A stretch of DNA of 64,000 bases from Thaumasiovibrio subtropicus (GTDB lineage: Bacteria; Pseudomonadota; Gammaproteobacteria; Enterobacterales; Vibrionaceae). Below are positions 57,944-64,000 of the stretch, piece by piece; positions within the stretch are counted from its first letter, which is position 1, and each line of letters starts with the position of its first letter. The translations under genes and the position numbers were made by a program. The notes below the pieces were generated by a model. The model had not been told where the DNA came from and did no database searches. It saw nothing but the letters and a program-made list of their open reading frames with translations. The DNA lies in contig NZ_AP023054.1 in NCBI RefSeq assembly GCF_019703835.1, forward strand, positions 62,001 through 126,000, in the 5' to 3' direction.

Positions 57944-59251
57944 ATGCGCGCACATATTCTAGCAGCTGCCGTGATGGTAGCGACCTCTGTGCAAGCGGCG
58001 GACGCACCAGTGGTGGGTGGTTACTTTGCTGACTGGCAATACACCAACGAAGCAAGTCCGTTTACGGTTCAGGACATTCCCGCGGAAAAACTTACCCACG
58101 TTATTTATGCATTTTTGAGTCTCTGCGGTCCGCATACAGGGGCATCAGAAGCTGTGCAGCAACAAGTTGCGACGGCGTGTGAAGGCAAAGAGCCGGGTAC
58201 CGCGATTATTGTTGATCGCTTGGCAGCACTCGAGTACGACTTCGGCGATGTGGCCGCAGAGGTTGAGTATAAGGGCCACTTTGCCCAGCTAGCGCAACTG
58301 AAAGACGAGCACCCTCACCTCAATATTTTGCCTTCATTTGGCGGATGGACAATGTCTGAACCTTTTCATGCGATGGTAAAGTCGACTGAAGAGATGGACC
58401 GTTTTGCAAAAACCTCTGTTGAGTTGATTGCGCAGTATGACTTCTTTACCGGTATCGATCTTGATTGGGAGTATCCAGGAGGTGGGGGTTTAACGACATC
58501 ACCTTGGAACCCTGATACAAAAATGAGTGATGAGCAGAAAGCCGCAGAGCGAGATGCCTTTACTTATCTTGTGAAAGCGATTCGCACCGAGCTGAATGGT
58601 TTAGAGAAGCAGACTGGTCGTGAGTATGAGCTTTCAACAGCGGTCGGTGTTGGACCTAAAGCGCAGCAAATTGATTGGGCGAATGCGGCACAATACCTAA
58701 CGCATATGTTTGCCATGACCTATGACTACTTAGGTGGCTGGGGCACGCAAACAGGCCACTTAACCAATCTTCATACGACTGAGCGTAGTTGGTGGGGGAT
58801 GGGCAGTGATGTCTTTATTCAGCAAATGCTCGATGCGGGTATTCCTCGTGAAAAATTAGTCTTGGGGGCTGCGTTCTACGGCCGTGGCTGGGAAGGGACG
58901 GAAAACTTTGACGGTAAGTTACCCACCTCTGATCTTACCTCGACAGGTGGCGCATCGTTCGGTACAAATCCGAATGAACCCGCCTACTTTATGTTCTGGG
59001 ACTTAATTGCGAACTACACTGCTGAAGAAGGCTACCAGTATGGTTATGATGCCGAATCAGAAGCGCCATTCTTATGGAATTCTGAGAAGCAGGTTTACAT
59101 TAGCTTTGATGATGTGCGCTCAGTGACAGCGAAAGCTAAATGGGCCAAAGCGCAGAACTTGGCGGGTGTCTTTAGTTGGGAGCTGTCAGGTGATCCAGAA
59201 AACAAACTCACTGAAGCAATGCACAATGTCATGATGGGTGAAGACAAATAG
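57944..59251 (+). CDS. Secreted GH18 chitinase
   Basis: A 435-residue single-domain glycoside hydrolase family 18 protein. The signal peptide MRAHILAAAVMVATSVQA is followed by VVGGYFADWQ. The SxGG motif appears as PSFGGW. The catalytic motif DxxDxDxE reads TGIDLDWE: D172, D174 and the acid E176 are present but the first Asp is Thr169. The conserved barrel parts MTYDYLGGW, AAFYGRGW and the final GVFSWELSGD are intact. There is no chitin-binding domain. A Sec signal and the gsp operon nearby make type II export likely. AAGGAG lies six bases before the ATG. Confidence 0.88.
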   Translation: MRAHILAAAVMVATSVQAADAPVVGGYFADWQYTNEASPFTVQDIPAEKLTHVIYAFLSLCGPHTGASEAVQQQVATACEGKEPGTAIIVDRLAALEYDFGDVAAEVEYKGHFAQLAQLKDEHPHLNILPSFGGWTMSEPFHAMVKSTEEMDRFAKTSVELIAQYDFFTGIDLDWEYPGGGGLTTSPWNPDTKMSDEQKAAERDAFTYLVKAIRTELNGLEKQTGREYELSTAVGVGPKAQQIDWANAAQYLTHMFAMTYDYLGGWGTQTGHLTNLHTTERSWWGMGSDVFIQQMLDAGIPREKLVLGAAFYGRGWEGTENFDGKLPTSDLTSTGGASFGTNPNEPAYFMFWDLIANYTAEEGYQYGYDAESEAPFLWNSEKQVYISFDDVRSVTAKAKWAKAQNLAGVFSWELSGDPENKLTEAMHNVMMGEDK

Positions 59252-59276
59252 TCGTTTTTCACTTTTTGTCAGCGAG

Positions 59277-59303
59277 AAGAGGCGGTTATCCGCCTCTTTT
59301 TTT
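59277..59303. terminator. Chitinase terminator overlapping the HPP stop codon
   Basis: A nine-pair stem AAGAGGCGG/CCGCCTCTT with a TTAT loop and a run of T on the plus strand. The T run overlaps the stop codon of the convergent HPP gene (59302-59304). Confidence 0.9.
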
Positions 59304-59772
59304 ATTCAGGGGCCTTAAACCAAAACACTGGCCATGCTGCGCGATACAGTAAACGATGAAAAGCCAAGGCGATGATGACAAGCAACAAACTGCCAAAGAG
59401 GGCAGGAATCAGAATTGTCGTCTCGGCATGAGACATGAAAATGACCAGTGGTGTCGCGCCAGCGGGTGGGTGGATAACCTTCAAGCCTTGCATTGCGGCA
59501 ATAGCGACGCCTACTGAAAGTACCATCGCGATACTGTTGTCGCCAAAGATCATCAGCATGCTGAGCCCGATGATGGCAGCGATAACATGGCCGCCTATGA
59601 CATTTCTTGGTTGAGCGAGTGGGGAGGTCGCGGCTGCGAAAAGCAGAACGCAACTGGCGCCAAAGGGGGCGATCAGCAATGGCGTCTCTAGCCAGTGCCC
59701 AATCCAATAGAGGCTGCCAATGCCTAAACTTCCGCCGCAAAACCCTTTCAACATCTCTAACGCGGTCTTCAT
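59302..59772 (-). CDS. HPP family membrane protein
   Basis: A 156-residue membrane protein with about four transmembrane helices and the family motif HPPAGATP (near residues 101-108), after which the HPP family is named. Some relatives in cyanobacteria and plants transport nitrite; no function is known for this bacterial subgroup. It is divergent from a TetR regulator gene, and the two operator copies lie between their starts. TetR control of this gene is therefore likely. It ends inside the chitinase terminator. Confidence 0.85.
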   Translation of the reverse strand: MKTALEMLKGFCGGSLGIGSLYWIGHWLETPLLIAPFGASCVLLFAAATSPLAQPRNVIGGHVIAAIIGLSMLMIFGDNSIAMVLSVGVAIAAMQGLKVIHPPAGATPLVIFMSHAETTILIPALFGSLLLVIIALAFHRLLYRAAWPVFWFKAPE

Positions 59773-59811
59773 CTTCTATGCTCCATTAGTAAGGGAATGA
59801 ATTGAGTGTGT

Positions 59812-59852
59812 ACAGATCTGTTTCATTGCAAAGATGGAACAGATCTGTTTCA
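59812..59852. promoter_or_regulatory. Twin TetR-type operators between the HPP and tetR-family genes
   Basis: The 14-base sequence ACAGATCTGTTTCA occurs twice, at 59812-59825 and 59839-59852. Each copy contains the perfect palindrome ACAGATCTGT; the second extends to AACAGATCTGTT. The copies are 27 bases apart, about two and a half helical turns. They lie 30-70 bases upstream of the regulator start and 40-80 bases from the HPP start. TetR-family proteins typically bind such palindromes. Confidence 0.8.
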
Positions 59853-59881
59853 CTGTCAACCTACTTATTCGAGGAGCGCTT

Positions 59882-60424
59882 ATGGATACACGAATGCACA
59901 TTCTTGATACTGCTGAATCTTTGTTCAATCAGCATGGCTATACCGCCGTCGGTGTGGATAAGATTCGAGATGAAGCCTCAGTGTCGAAAACGTCGCTATA
60001 TCGTCACTTTGGCGGTAAGGAAGGACTGATCGATGCCGTCCTCGCGCGCAGACATGCACGGATGCTAGAAAGTATGAATGAGGCAGTTGCCCTTGCTGGC
60101 GACACTGTTGAAGCCAAACTCACCGCCTTACTCGATTGGCATCTTACGTGGTTTAAGCGTGACGACTTCTATGGTTGTATGTTTATGCATGTGTTGGGGG
60201 AAATGAAAACCCAGAGTGTTAGTAACAGCCATCAGGCCCAGCAGCATAAAATGGCGTTATCTGCGCTAGTGAGTGATATTTTAGGTGACGAGTATCAAGC
60301 CAACACTGAGTTTGTGATGATCTTTTTGGAAGGCCTTATCGTGCGTGCAGAGTTTGATACCTTGCCCTTTTCGCGAGCGGCCTACCTGCAAATGCTCTTT
60401 AAGAGTGCGTCAATCATTGAGTAA
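59882..60424 (+). CDS. TetR/AcrR family transcriptional regulator
   Basis: A 180-residue DNA-binding repressor. The N-terminal helix-turn-helix is YTAVGVDKIRDEASVSKTSLYRHFGGKEGLI (about residues 20-50). The C-terminal helical domain binds an unknown ligand. The ATG at 59882 has GAGGAG six bases upstream; the frame open from 59834 would start inside the second operator and is rejected. The gene is divergent from the HPP gene, and the twin operators between them suggest it represses both itself and the HPP gene. Confidence 0.9.
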   Translation: MDTRMHILDTAESLFNQHGYTAVGVDKIRDEASVSKTSLYRHFGGKEGLIDAVLARRHARMLESMNEAVALAGDTVEAKLTALLDWHLTWFKRDDFYGCMFMHVLGEMKTQSVSNSHQAQQHKMALSALVSDILGDEYQANTEFVMIFLEGLIVRAEFDTLPFSRAAYLQMLFKSASIIE

Positions 60425-60469
60425 CGGCTGCAACCGAAAGTTAGAAATTTGCGCTATGGAAAATGAGTT

Positions 60470-60946
60470 GTGAAGACAAAATTGATCACCCGCAAGGGCT
60501 ACAATAAATTACGGGAAGAGCACGACTACCTCTGGAATGAACATCGCCCTGAGATCACCAAAGTGGTGCAGTGGGCGGCGAGTTTGGGCGATCGCTCAGA
60601 GAACGCTGACTATCAATACAACAAGCGTTTGTTGCGCCAAATTGATCGTCGTATCAGGCATTTAAGAAAGTGTTTGGCCGATCTTCAGATAGTGGATTAT
60701 TCACCGCAACAAGATGGCAAAGTGTTCTTTGGCGCTTGGGTTGAGATTGAAAATGAAGACGGTGAAACTAAGCGGTTTCAAATTGTTGGGCCTGAAGAGA
60801 TTTATGAGCGCAAAGATGCGATTTCTATCGATGCGCCGATGGCGCGCGCCTTACTCAAAAATAGTGTTGATGATGAGGTGGTGGTGAGAACGCCAGAAGG
60901 CTCGAAACTTTGGTTTATCAACAGTATTGAGTACGACGATGCTTAG
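60470..60946 (+). CDS. greB: Transcription elongation factor GreB
   Basis: A 158-residue factor that rescues backtracked RNA polymerase by stimulating transcript cleavage. The N-terminal coiled coil carries the catalytic acidic tip (LGDRSENADYQYNKR) and the C-terminal FKBP-like domain has YSPQQDGKVFFGAWVEIENEDGE and SIDAPMARALLKNSVDDEV. It aligns throughout with E. coli GreB. The GTG at 60470 matches the E. coli N terminus (MKTxLxTRxGY); its ribosome-binding site is weak. In E. coli greB is divergent from ompR; here both point the same way. Confidence 0.95.
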   Translation: MKTKLITRKGYNKLREEHDYLWNEHRPEITKVVQWAASLGDRSENADYQYNKRLLRQIDRRIRHLRKCLADLQIVDYSPQQDGKVFFGAWVEIENEDGETKRFQIVGPEEIYERKDAISIDAPMARALLKNSVDDEVVVRTPEGSKLWFINSIEYDDA

Positions 60947-61253
60947 TGCATGCTGAGCGAGTTCTGTGTGCGGCGTGAGAAAGTCAGGGCTTTGTCGCAA
61001 GACTTGAGCCTGTTGCAGGAGCTCGCGCCTAAAGAGACGGGGTTGTTACCCGTCAAAACCGTGAAACAAGTCTCAATTTCCCGATCTTTCCCGAAATTCA
61101 GGATGTTATAGAGTACGGAATAATCCCCCTTAGCCATTATCTTGCATCCAGTTGCGGTATACTCGACACAGCCCGTAACACTAATTTCTCTCGCGTGATG
61201 GCTTTTTTGGGTAAAATCAAGCCAGATGCAGAACTCGAGTGCAGGTAAGTAAA
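60947..61253 (+). other. ompR upstream region
   Basis: A 307-base stretch between greB and ompR. TATACT at 61158-61163 could be the -10 of ompR, but no matching -35 was seen. The open frame at 60943-61137 on the minus strand has no ribosome-binding site or homology. No clear greB terminator is visible. Confidence 0.4.
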
Positions 61254-61973
61254 ATGCAGGAAAATTTCAAAGTACTGGTTGTTGATGATGATATGCGACT
61301 GCGCGCGCTCTTAGAGCGTTATCTCTCTGAACAAGGTTTTCAGGTGCGCAGTGTTTCTAACGCAGAGCAAATGGACCGCCTGCTGTCCCGTGAAACTTTC
61401 CACTTGATGGTGTTGGATTTAATGCTACCAGGTGAAGATGGTCTTTCAATTTGTCGCCGACTGCGTAATGCCAATAACAACCTTCCAATTGTTATGCTGA
61501 CAGCGAAAGGCGATGAAGTTGATCGCATTGTTGGCTTAGAAGTCGGTGCGGATGACTACCTGCCAAAACCGTTTAACCCTCGTGAGCTACTCGCTCGTAT
61601 CCGTGCGGTTCTGCGTCGTCAAAACGTCGAAGCCCCGGGTGCACCAAGTGTTGATTCGAAGATTGTTGAGTTTGGTGAATTTCGTCTTAACCTTGGCACG
61701 CGTGAAATGTTCCGCAACGAAGAGCCGATGCCTTTGACCTCTGGTGAGTTTGCGGTTCTGAAAGCGCTAGTGACGAATGCCCGTGAGCCTATGTCTCGGG
61801 ATAAGCTGATGAACATGGCACGTGGCCGTGAGTATTCTGCGATGGAGCGTTCTATCGATGTGCAGATTTCGCGTTTACGCCGCATGATTGAGGAAGACCC
61901 AAGTCGTCCTCGTTACATCCAGACAGTATGGGGTCTGGGTTACGTCTTTGTTCCAGATGGTTCAGACGTTTAA
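61254..61973 (+). CDS. ompR: Osmolarity response regulator OmpR
   Basis: A 239-residue response regulator (same length as E. coli OmpR). The receiver has the acidic pair VVDDD, the phosphoacceptor D55 (MVLDLMLPGEDG) and K105-region LPKPFNPREL. The C-terminal winged helix (PLTSGEFAVLKALV, RSIDVQISRLRRMIEEDPSRPRYIQTVWGLGYVF) is nearly identical to E. coli. The ATG at 61254 is chosen over one five codons earlier. It regulates porins and other envelope genes in response to osmolarity or pH via EnvZ. A terminator-like hairpin separates it from envZ. Confidence 0.97.
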   Translation: MQENFKVLVVDDDMRLRALLERYLSEQGFQVRSVSNAEQMDRLLSRETFHLMVLDLMLPGEDGLSICRRLRNANNNLPIVMLTAKGDEVDRIVGLEVGADDYLPKPFNPRELLARIRAVLRRQNVEAPGAPSVDSKIVEFGEFRLNLGTREMFRNEEPMPLTSGEFAVLKALVTNAREPMSRDKLMNMARGREYSAMERSIDVQISRLRRMIEEDPSRPRYIQTVWGLGYVFVPDGSDV

Positions 61974-61994
61974 AACCCGCCGTAAACTTCAAAA

Positions 61995-62022
61995 TGCCCG
62001 GTCGTTTCAGCCGGGCGTTTTT
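61995..62022 (+). terminator. Terminator-like hairpin between ompR and envZ
   Basis: The stem GCCCGG/CCGGGC (61996-62001 and 62011-62016), extendable by a T-G pair, is followed by five T at 62018-62022. It lies 22 bases after the ompR stop. The stem is short with a nine-base loop, so partial termination is more likely than full. Confidence 0.7.
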
Positions 62023-62084
62023 CTATTTAGAATGGGTGATTCTGTTCTTTCCAGTGAAGCACGCAGAGACAGGGAGGTGGGTTG

Positions 62085-63431
62085 ATGCGTTTTCTACCCC
62101 ATAGTACGTTCACTCGTACATTAATTATCTTAGCGGGCTTGCTCATCGCGAGTCAGGTTTTCTCTTACCTTACCGTGTTGAACTATGCTCTATTGCCGAG
62201 TTTGCATCAGTTCAATCGCATACTCGCTTACGAAGTACGCTTGATGCTCAATGAAGATGTAGAGCTAGAGAGTGGTGAGCTTGTCCATCTAGATACGCCG
62301 TTGCGTCGAGAGCTACTCGAACAACTCGGCGTGAGTATTCATCTCGATGATGACCCTTTGTATGCGGAATACCGTAATGCATCGCCAGTGGAGTTCTTAA
62401 GTCAGGAAATGAGTGACGAACTCGGCGTACCGACAGAGGTTAGGCTCGTCTTGGGTGCTGACAGTTACGTGCTATGGATAGATGTGAGTTCAATGCCCGA
62501 TCAGTACCTTCGGGTGCCGCTCTCAGAACTTCAAGAAGATGATATTTCGCCACTATTTTATTACAGCCTGATCATCTCTCTGCTTGTCATCGCGGGGGGG
62601 TGGTTGTTCATTCGCTTGCAAAACAGACCTCTCATGGATCTTGAACATGCCGCTTTGCAGGTAGCAAAAGCACAGCACCCGCCACCGCTACCAGAGCGAG
62701 GCGCAACGGAAATTCGTTCTGTGACGCGTGCATTCAATCAAATGTCGCAGAGCATTAAACAGTTGGAAGAAGATCGCGCACTCTTGCTGGCCGGCGTGAG
62801 TCATGACATTCGCACGCCATTGACACGTATTCGCTTAGCGACAGAAATGATGTCGGAAGATGATGCATATCTAGCGGATAGCATTACGAAAGATACCGAA
62901 GAGTGTAATGAGATCATTGGTCAGTTTATGGCGTACTTGCGCTCAACCACTGAACATCAGATCAAAGATGTTGATATGAACGCCGTACTTGATGAAGTCA
63001 CCGAACTCGAGATGCATAACAGCTACGATCACCGTTGTGAGATTGATATCAAGACACTGCCTGAAGGTGTGCGTGGTGACCCAACAGCAATCAAGCGCTG
63101 CATTACCAACTTGATTGTTAACTCTAAGCGTTATGGTGATGGTTGGGTGAAAATGAGTGCGGGCCTGAGTCAGGATCGTCGACAAGTGTGGGTGACGGTG
63201 GAAGACAATGGGCCCGGTATTCCAAGCGATCAAGTGGCTAAGATGTTCCAACCACTCACACGTGGTGATGATGCGCGCGGCAAGTCGAGCGAAGGCACTG
63301 GCCTTGGATTGGCGATAGTCAAACGGATTATTGACCAGCATGAAGGCAGCATAGAGGTCGCAAATCGCGACGAAGGTGGTTTGAAGGTGAAGCTAAAATT
63401 ACCTCTCAAAAAGCGCGCAGATAAGCTGTAG
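62085..63431 (+). CDS. envZ: Osmosensor histidine kinase EnvZ
   Basis: A 448-residue inner-membrane sensor. The first helix (about residues 12-34), a periplasmic domain, a second helix (about 155-177) and a HAMP linker come first. The H box [20 protein letters not shown] (His about 244) and an ATPase domain with N box ([14 protein letters not shown]), DNGPGIP and [13 protein letters not shown] follow. It phosphorylates and dephosphorylates OmpR. The ATG at 62085 has GGGAGG seven bases upstream, a strong independent ribosome-binding site. A 111-base gap and a hairpin separate it from ompR. Confidence 0.96.
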   Translation: MRFLPHSTFTRTLIILAGLLIASQVFSYLTVLNYALLPSLHQFNRILAYEVRLMLNEDVELESGELVHLDTPLRRELLEQLGVSIHLDDDPLYAEYRNASPVEFLSQEMSDELGVPTEVRLVLGADSYVLWIDVSSMPDQYLRVPLSELQEDDISPLFYYSLIISLLVIAGGWLFIRLQNRPLMDLEHAALQVAKAQHPPPLPERGATEIRSVTRAFNQMSQSIKQLEEDRALLLAGVSHDIRTPLTRIRLATEMMSEDDAYLADSITKDTEECNEIIGQFMAYLRSTTEHQIKDVDMNAVLDEVTELEMHNSYDHRCEIDIKTLPEGVRGDPTAIKRCITNLIVNSKRYGDGWVKMSAGLSQDRRQVWVTVEDNGPGIPSDQVAKMFQPLTRGDDARGKSSEGTGLGLAIVKRIIDQHEGSIEVANRDEGGLKVKLKLPLKKRADKL

Positions 63432-63447
63432 AACGTCGCTCGTTAGT

Positions 63448-63477
63448 CACCAAACACGCATTCGAGTGTGTTTGGTG
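63448..63477. terminator. Hairpin between convergent envZ and recG
   Basis: Perfect ten-base arms CACCAAACAC/GTGTTTGGTG around a ten-base loop, 17 bases after the envZ stop. There is no proper T run on either side, so its activity as a terminator is uncertain. Confidence 0.5.
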
Positions 63478-63483
63478 CATTGC

Positions 63484-64000
63484 TTACGCATTGGAGTAGT
63501 TTTCTCGATGTCCTAGCCAACGTTTGATAATGGCCTCGCCGTTGGCACGATGTTGTTGCCAGATATGGCGAGCAATATTCTGTACCTGAGGAATCATGTG
63601 TTGGTCACGGACGAGATCAGCGACTTTGAAGTCGGCAAGTCCGGTCTGCTTGGTACCGAGCAGTTCTCCGGGACCGCGAATTTCTAGATCGCGCTGGGCA
63701 ATCACAAAGCCGTCATTACTTTCTCGCAGTACACCCAAACGTTTTTGAGCGGTATTGGAAAGCGGCGCTTTGTAAAGCAGCACGCAATGGCTGGCGACAG
63801 AGCCTCGACCCACACGGCCACGGAGCTGGTGGAGCTGTGCAAGTCCAAGGCGCTCGGGGTTTTCGATGATCATCAAACTGGCGTTAGGGACATCCACCCC
63901 GACTTCAATCACGGTTGTCGCGACAAGGAGGTGCAGTTCTCCCGCTTTGAACTGTGCCATGATGGCTTGTTTCTCTGCGGGCTTCATTCGGCCGTGAACA
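63484..64000 (-). CDS. recG: ATP-dependent DNA helicase RecG, C-terminal part (runs off the window)
   Basis: The last 172 or so residues of RecG, which remodels stalled replication forks and branched DNA. The helicase C-terminal domain is recognisable: HGRMKP, TTVIEVGVDVPNASLMIIENPERLGLAQLHQLRGRVGRG (motifs V and VI) and the RecG-specific FVIAQRDLEIRGPGELLGTKQTGL. The frame is open to the window edge, so the 5' two thirds lie beyond 64000. It is convergent with envZ, the order known from Vibrio. Confidence 0.95.
   Translation of the reverse strand, partial: VHGRMKPAEKQAIMAQFKAGELHLLVATTVIEVGVDVPNASLMIIENPERLGLAQLHQLRGRVGRGSVASHCVLLYKAPLSNTAQKRLGVLRESNDGFVIAQRDLEIRGPGELLGTKQTGLADFKVADLVRDQHMIPQVQNIARHIWQQHRANGEAIIKRWLGHRENYSNA

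Noticed and set aside
60943..61137. 64-codon minus-strand frame between greB and ompR
   Set aside because: No ribosome-binding site, no homology known to me, and it overlaps the end of greB.
1..64000. CRISPR arrays, insertion sequences, integron attC sites, prophage genes
   Set aside because: No regularly spaced repeats, transposase or integrase frames, or phage structural genes were seen anywhere in the window.

Overview
This window reads as a chromosomal segment of a gammaproteobacterium of the Vibrionaceae. Base composition looks close to 50% GC by eye, which is high for Vibrio and would fit a relative such as Salinivibrio or Grimontia, but the genus is inference. The evidence is the blocks hslR-hslO-pckA, gspC-N (eps type), bioH-comF-nfuA, greB-ompR-envZ-recG and yihI-DUF2489-hemN. 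Almost every base is assigned to a recognisable gene. I see no tRNA, rRNA, insertion sequence, prophage or CRISPR array.

Layout. 0-3.2 kb: a methyltransferase, yihI, DUF2489 and hemN. 3.3-12.1 kb (minus): the nitrogen-control block glnA - DUF4124 gene - glnL - glnG, followed by a GGDEF-EAL protein, adenosine deaminase and a possible 42-residue peptide gene. A sigma-54 promoter and NtrC-type sites are readable upstream of glnA, and a strong NtrC-type palindrome lies at glnL. 12.5-19.3 kb: typA, a DUF2959 lipoprotein, yihY-dtd-yiiD, and a convergent AsmA-like gene. 19.5-22.8 kb (minus): pckA and the heat-shock pair hslR-hslO. 23.2-34.3 kb: a complete type II secretion operon gspC-D-E-F-G-H-I-J-K-L-M-N. 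34.5-35.9 kb: nudE-cysQ. 36.2-39.9 kb: plsB divergent from dgkA and lexA, the latter with two SOS boxes.

40.0-48.9 kb: a Fur-box methyltransferase and then a full caa3-type cytochrome c oxidase cluster (coxB, ctaD, ctaG, ctaE, DUF2909, SURF1, a CxxxC protein, ctaA, ctaB). This sits between lexA and dinF, two genes that are adjacent in Escherichia coli. 50.5-56.2 kb: nfuA, comF, bioH, two unrecognised Vibrio-type proteins and tex. 56.3-60.4 kb is the most accessory part: a BamE-like lipoprotein, an LpxR-type lipid A deacylase, a GH18 chitinase, and an HPP membrane protein divergent from a TetR regulator with twin operators. 60.5-64 kb: greB, ompR, envZ and the 3' part of recG.

How it works together. 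NtrBC senses nitrogen and controls glnA; the downstream c-di-GMP enzyme and adenosine deaminase may be partly co-transcribed with it. The type II secretion system could export the chitinase encoded 24 kb away. The cox cluster encodes catalytic subunits, heme A synthesis (ctaA, ctaB) and copper-centre assembly factors together. I did not find an obviously new multi-gene system. The best leads are the iron-regulated methyltransferase, the lexA/dinF split by the oxidase cluster, the terminator between ompR and envZ, the chitinase lacking the first motif aspartate, the unknown gene pair at 52.9-53.8 kb, and a tiny hydrophobic peptide gene with a strong leader hairpin.
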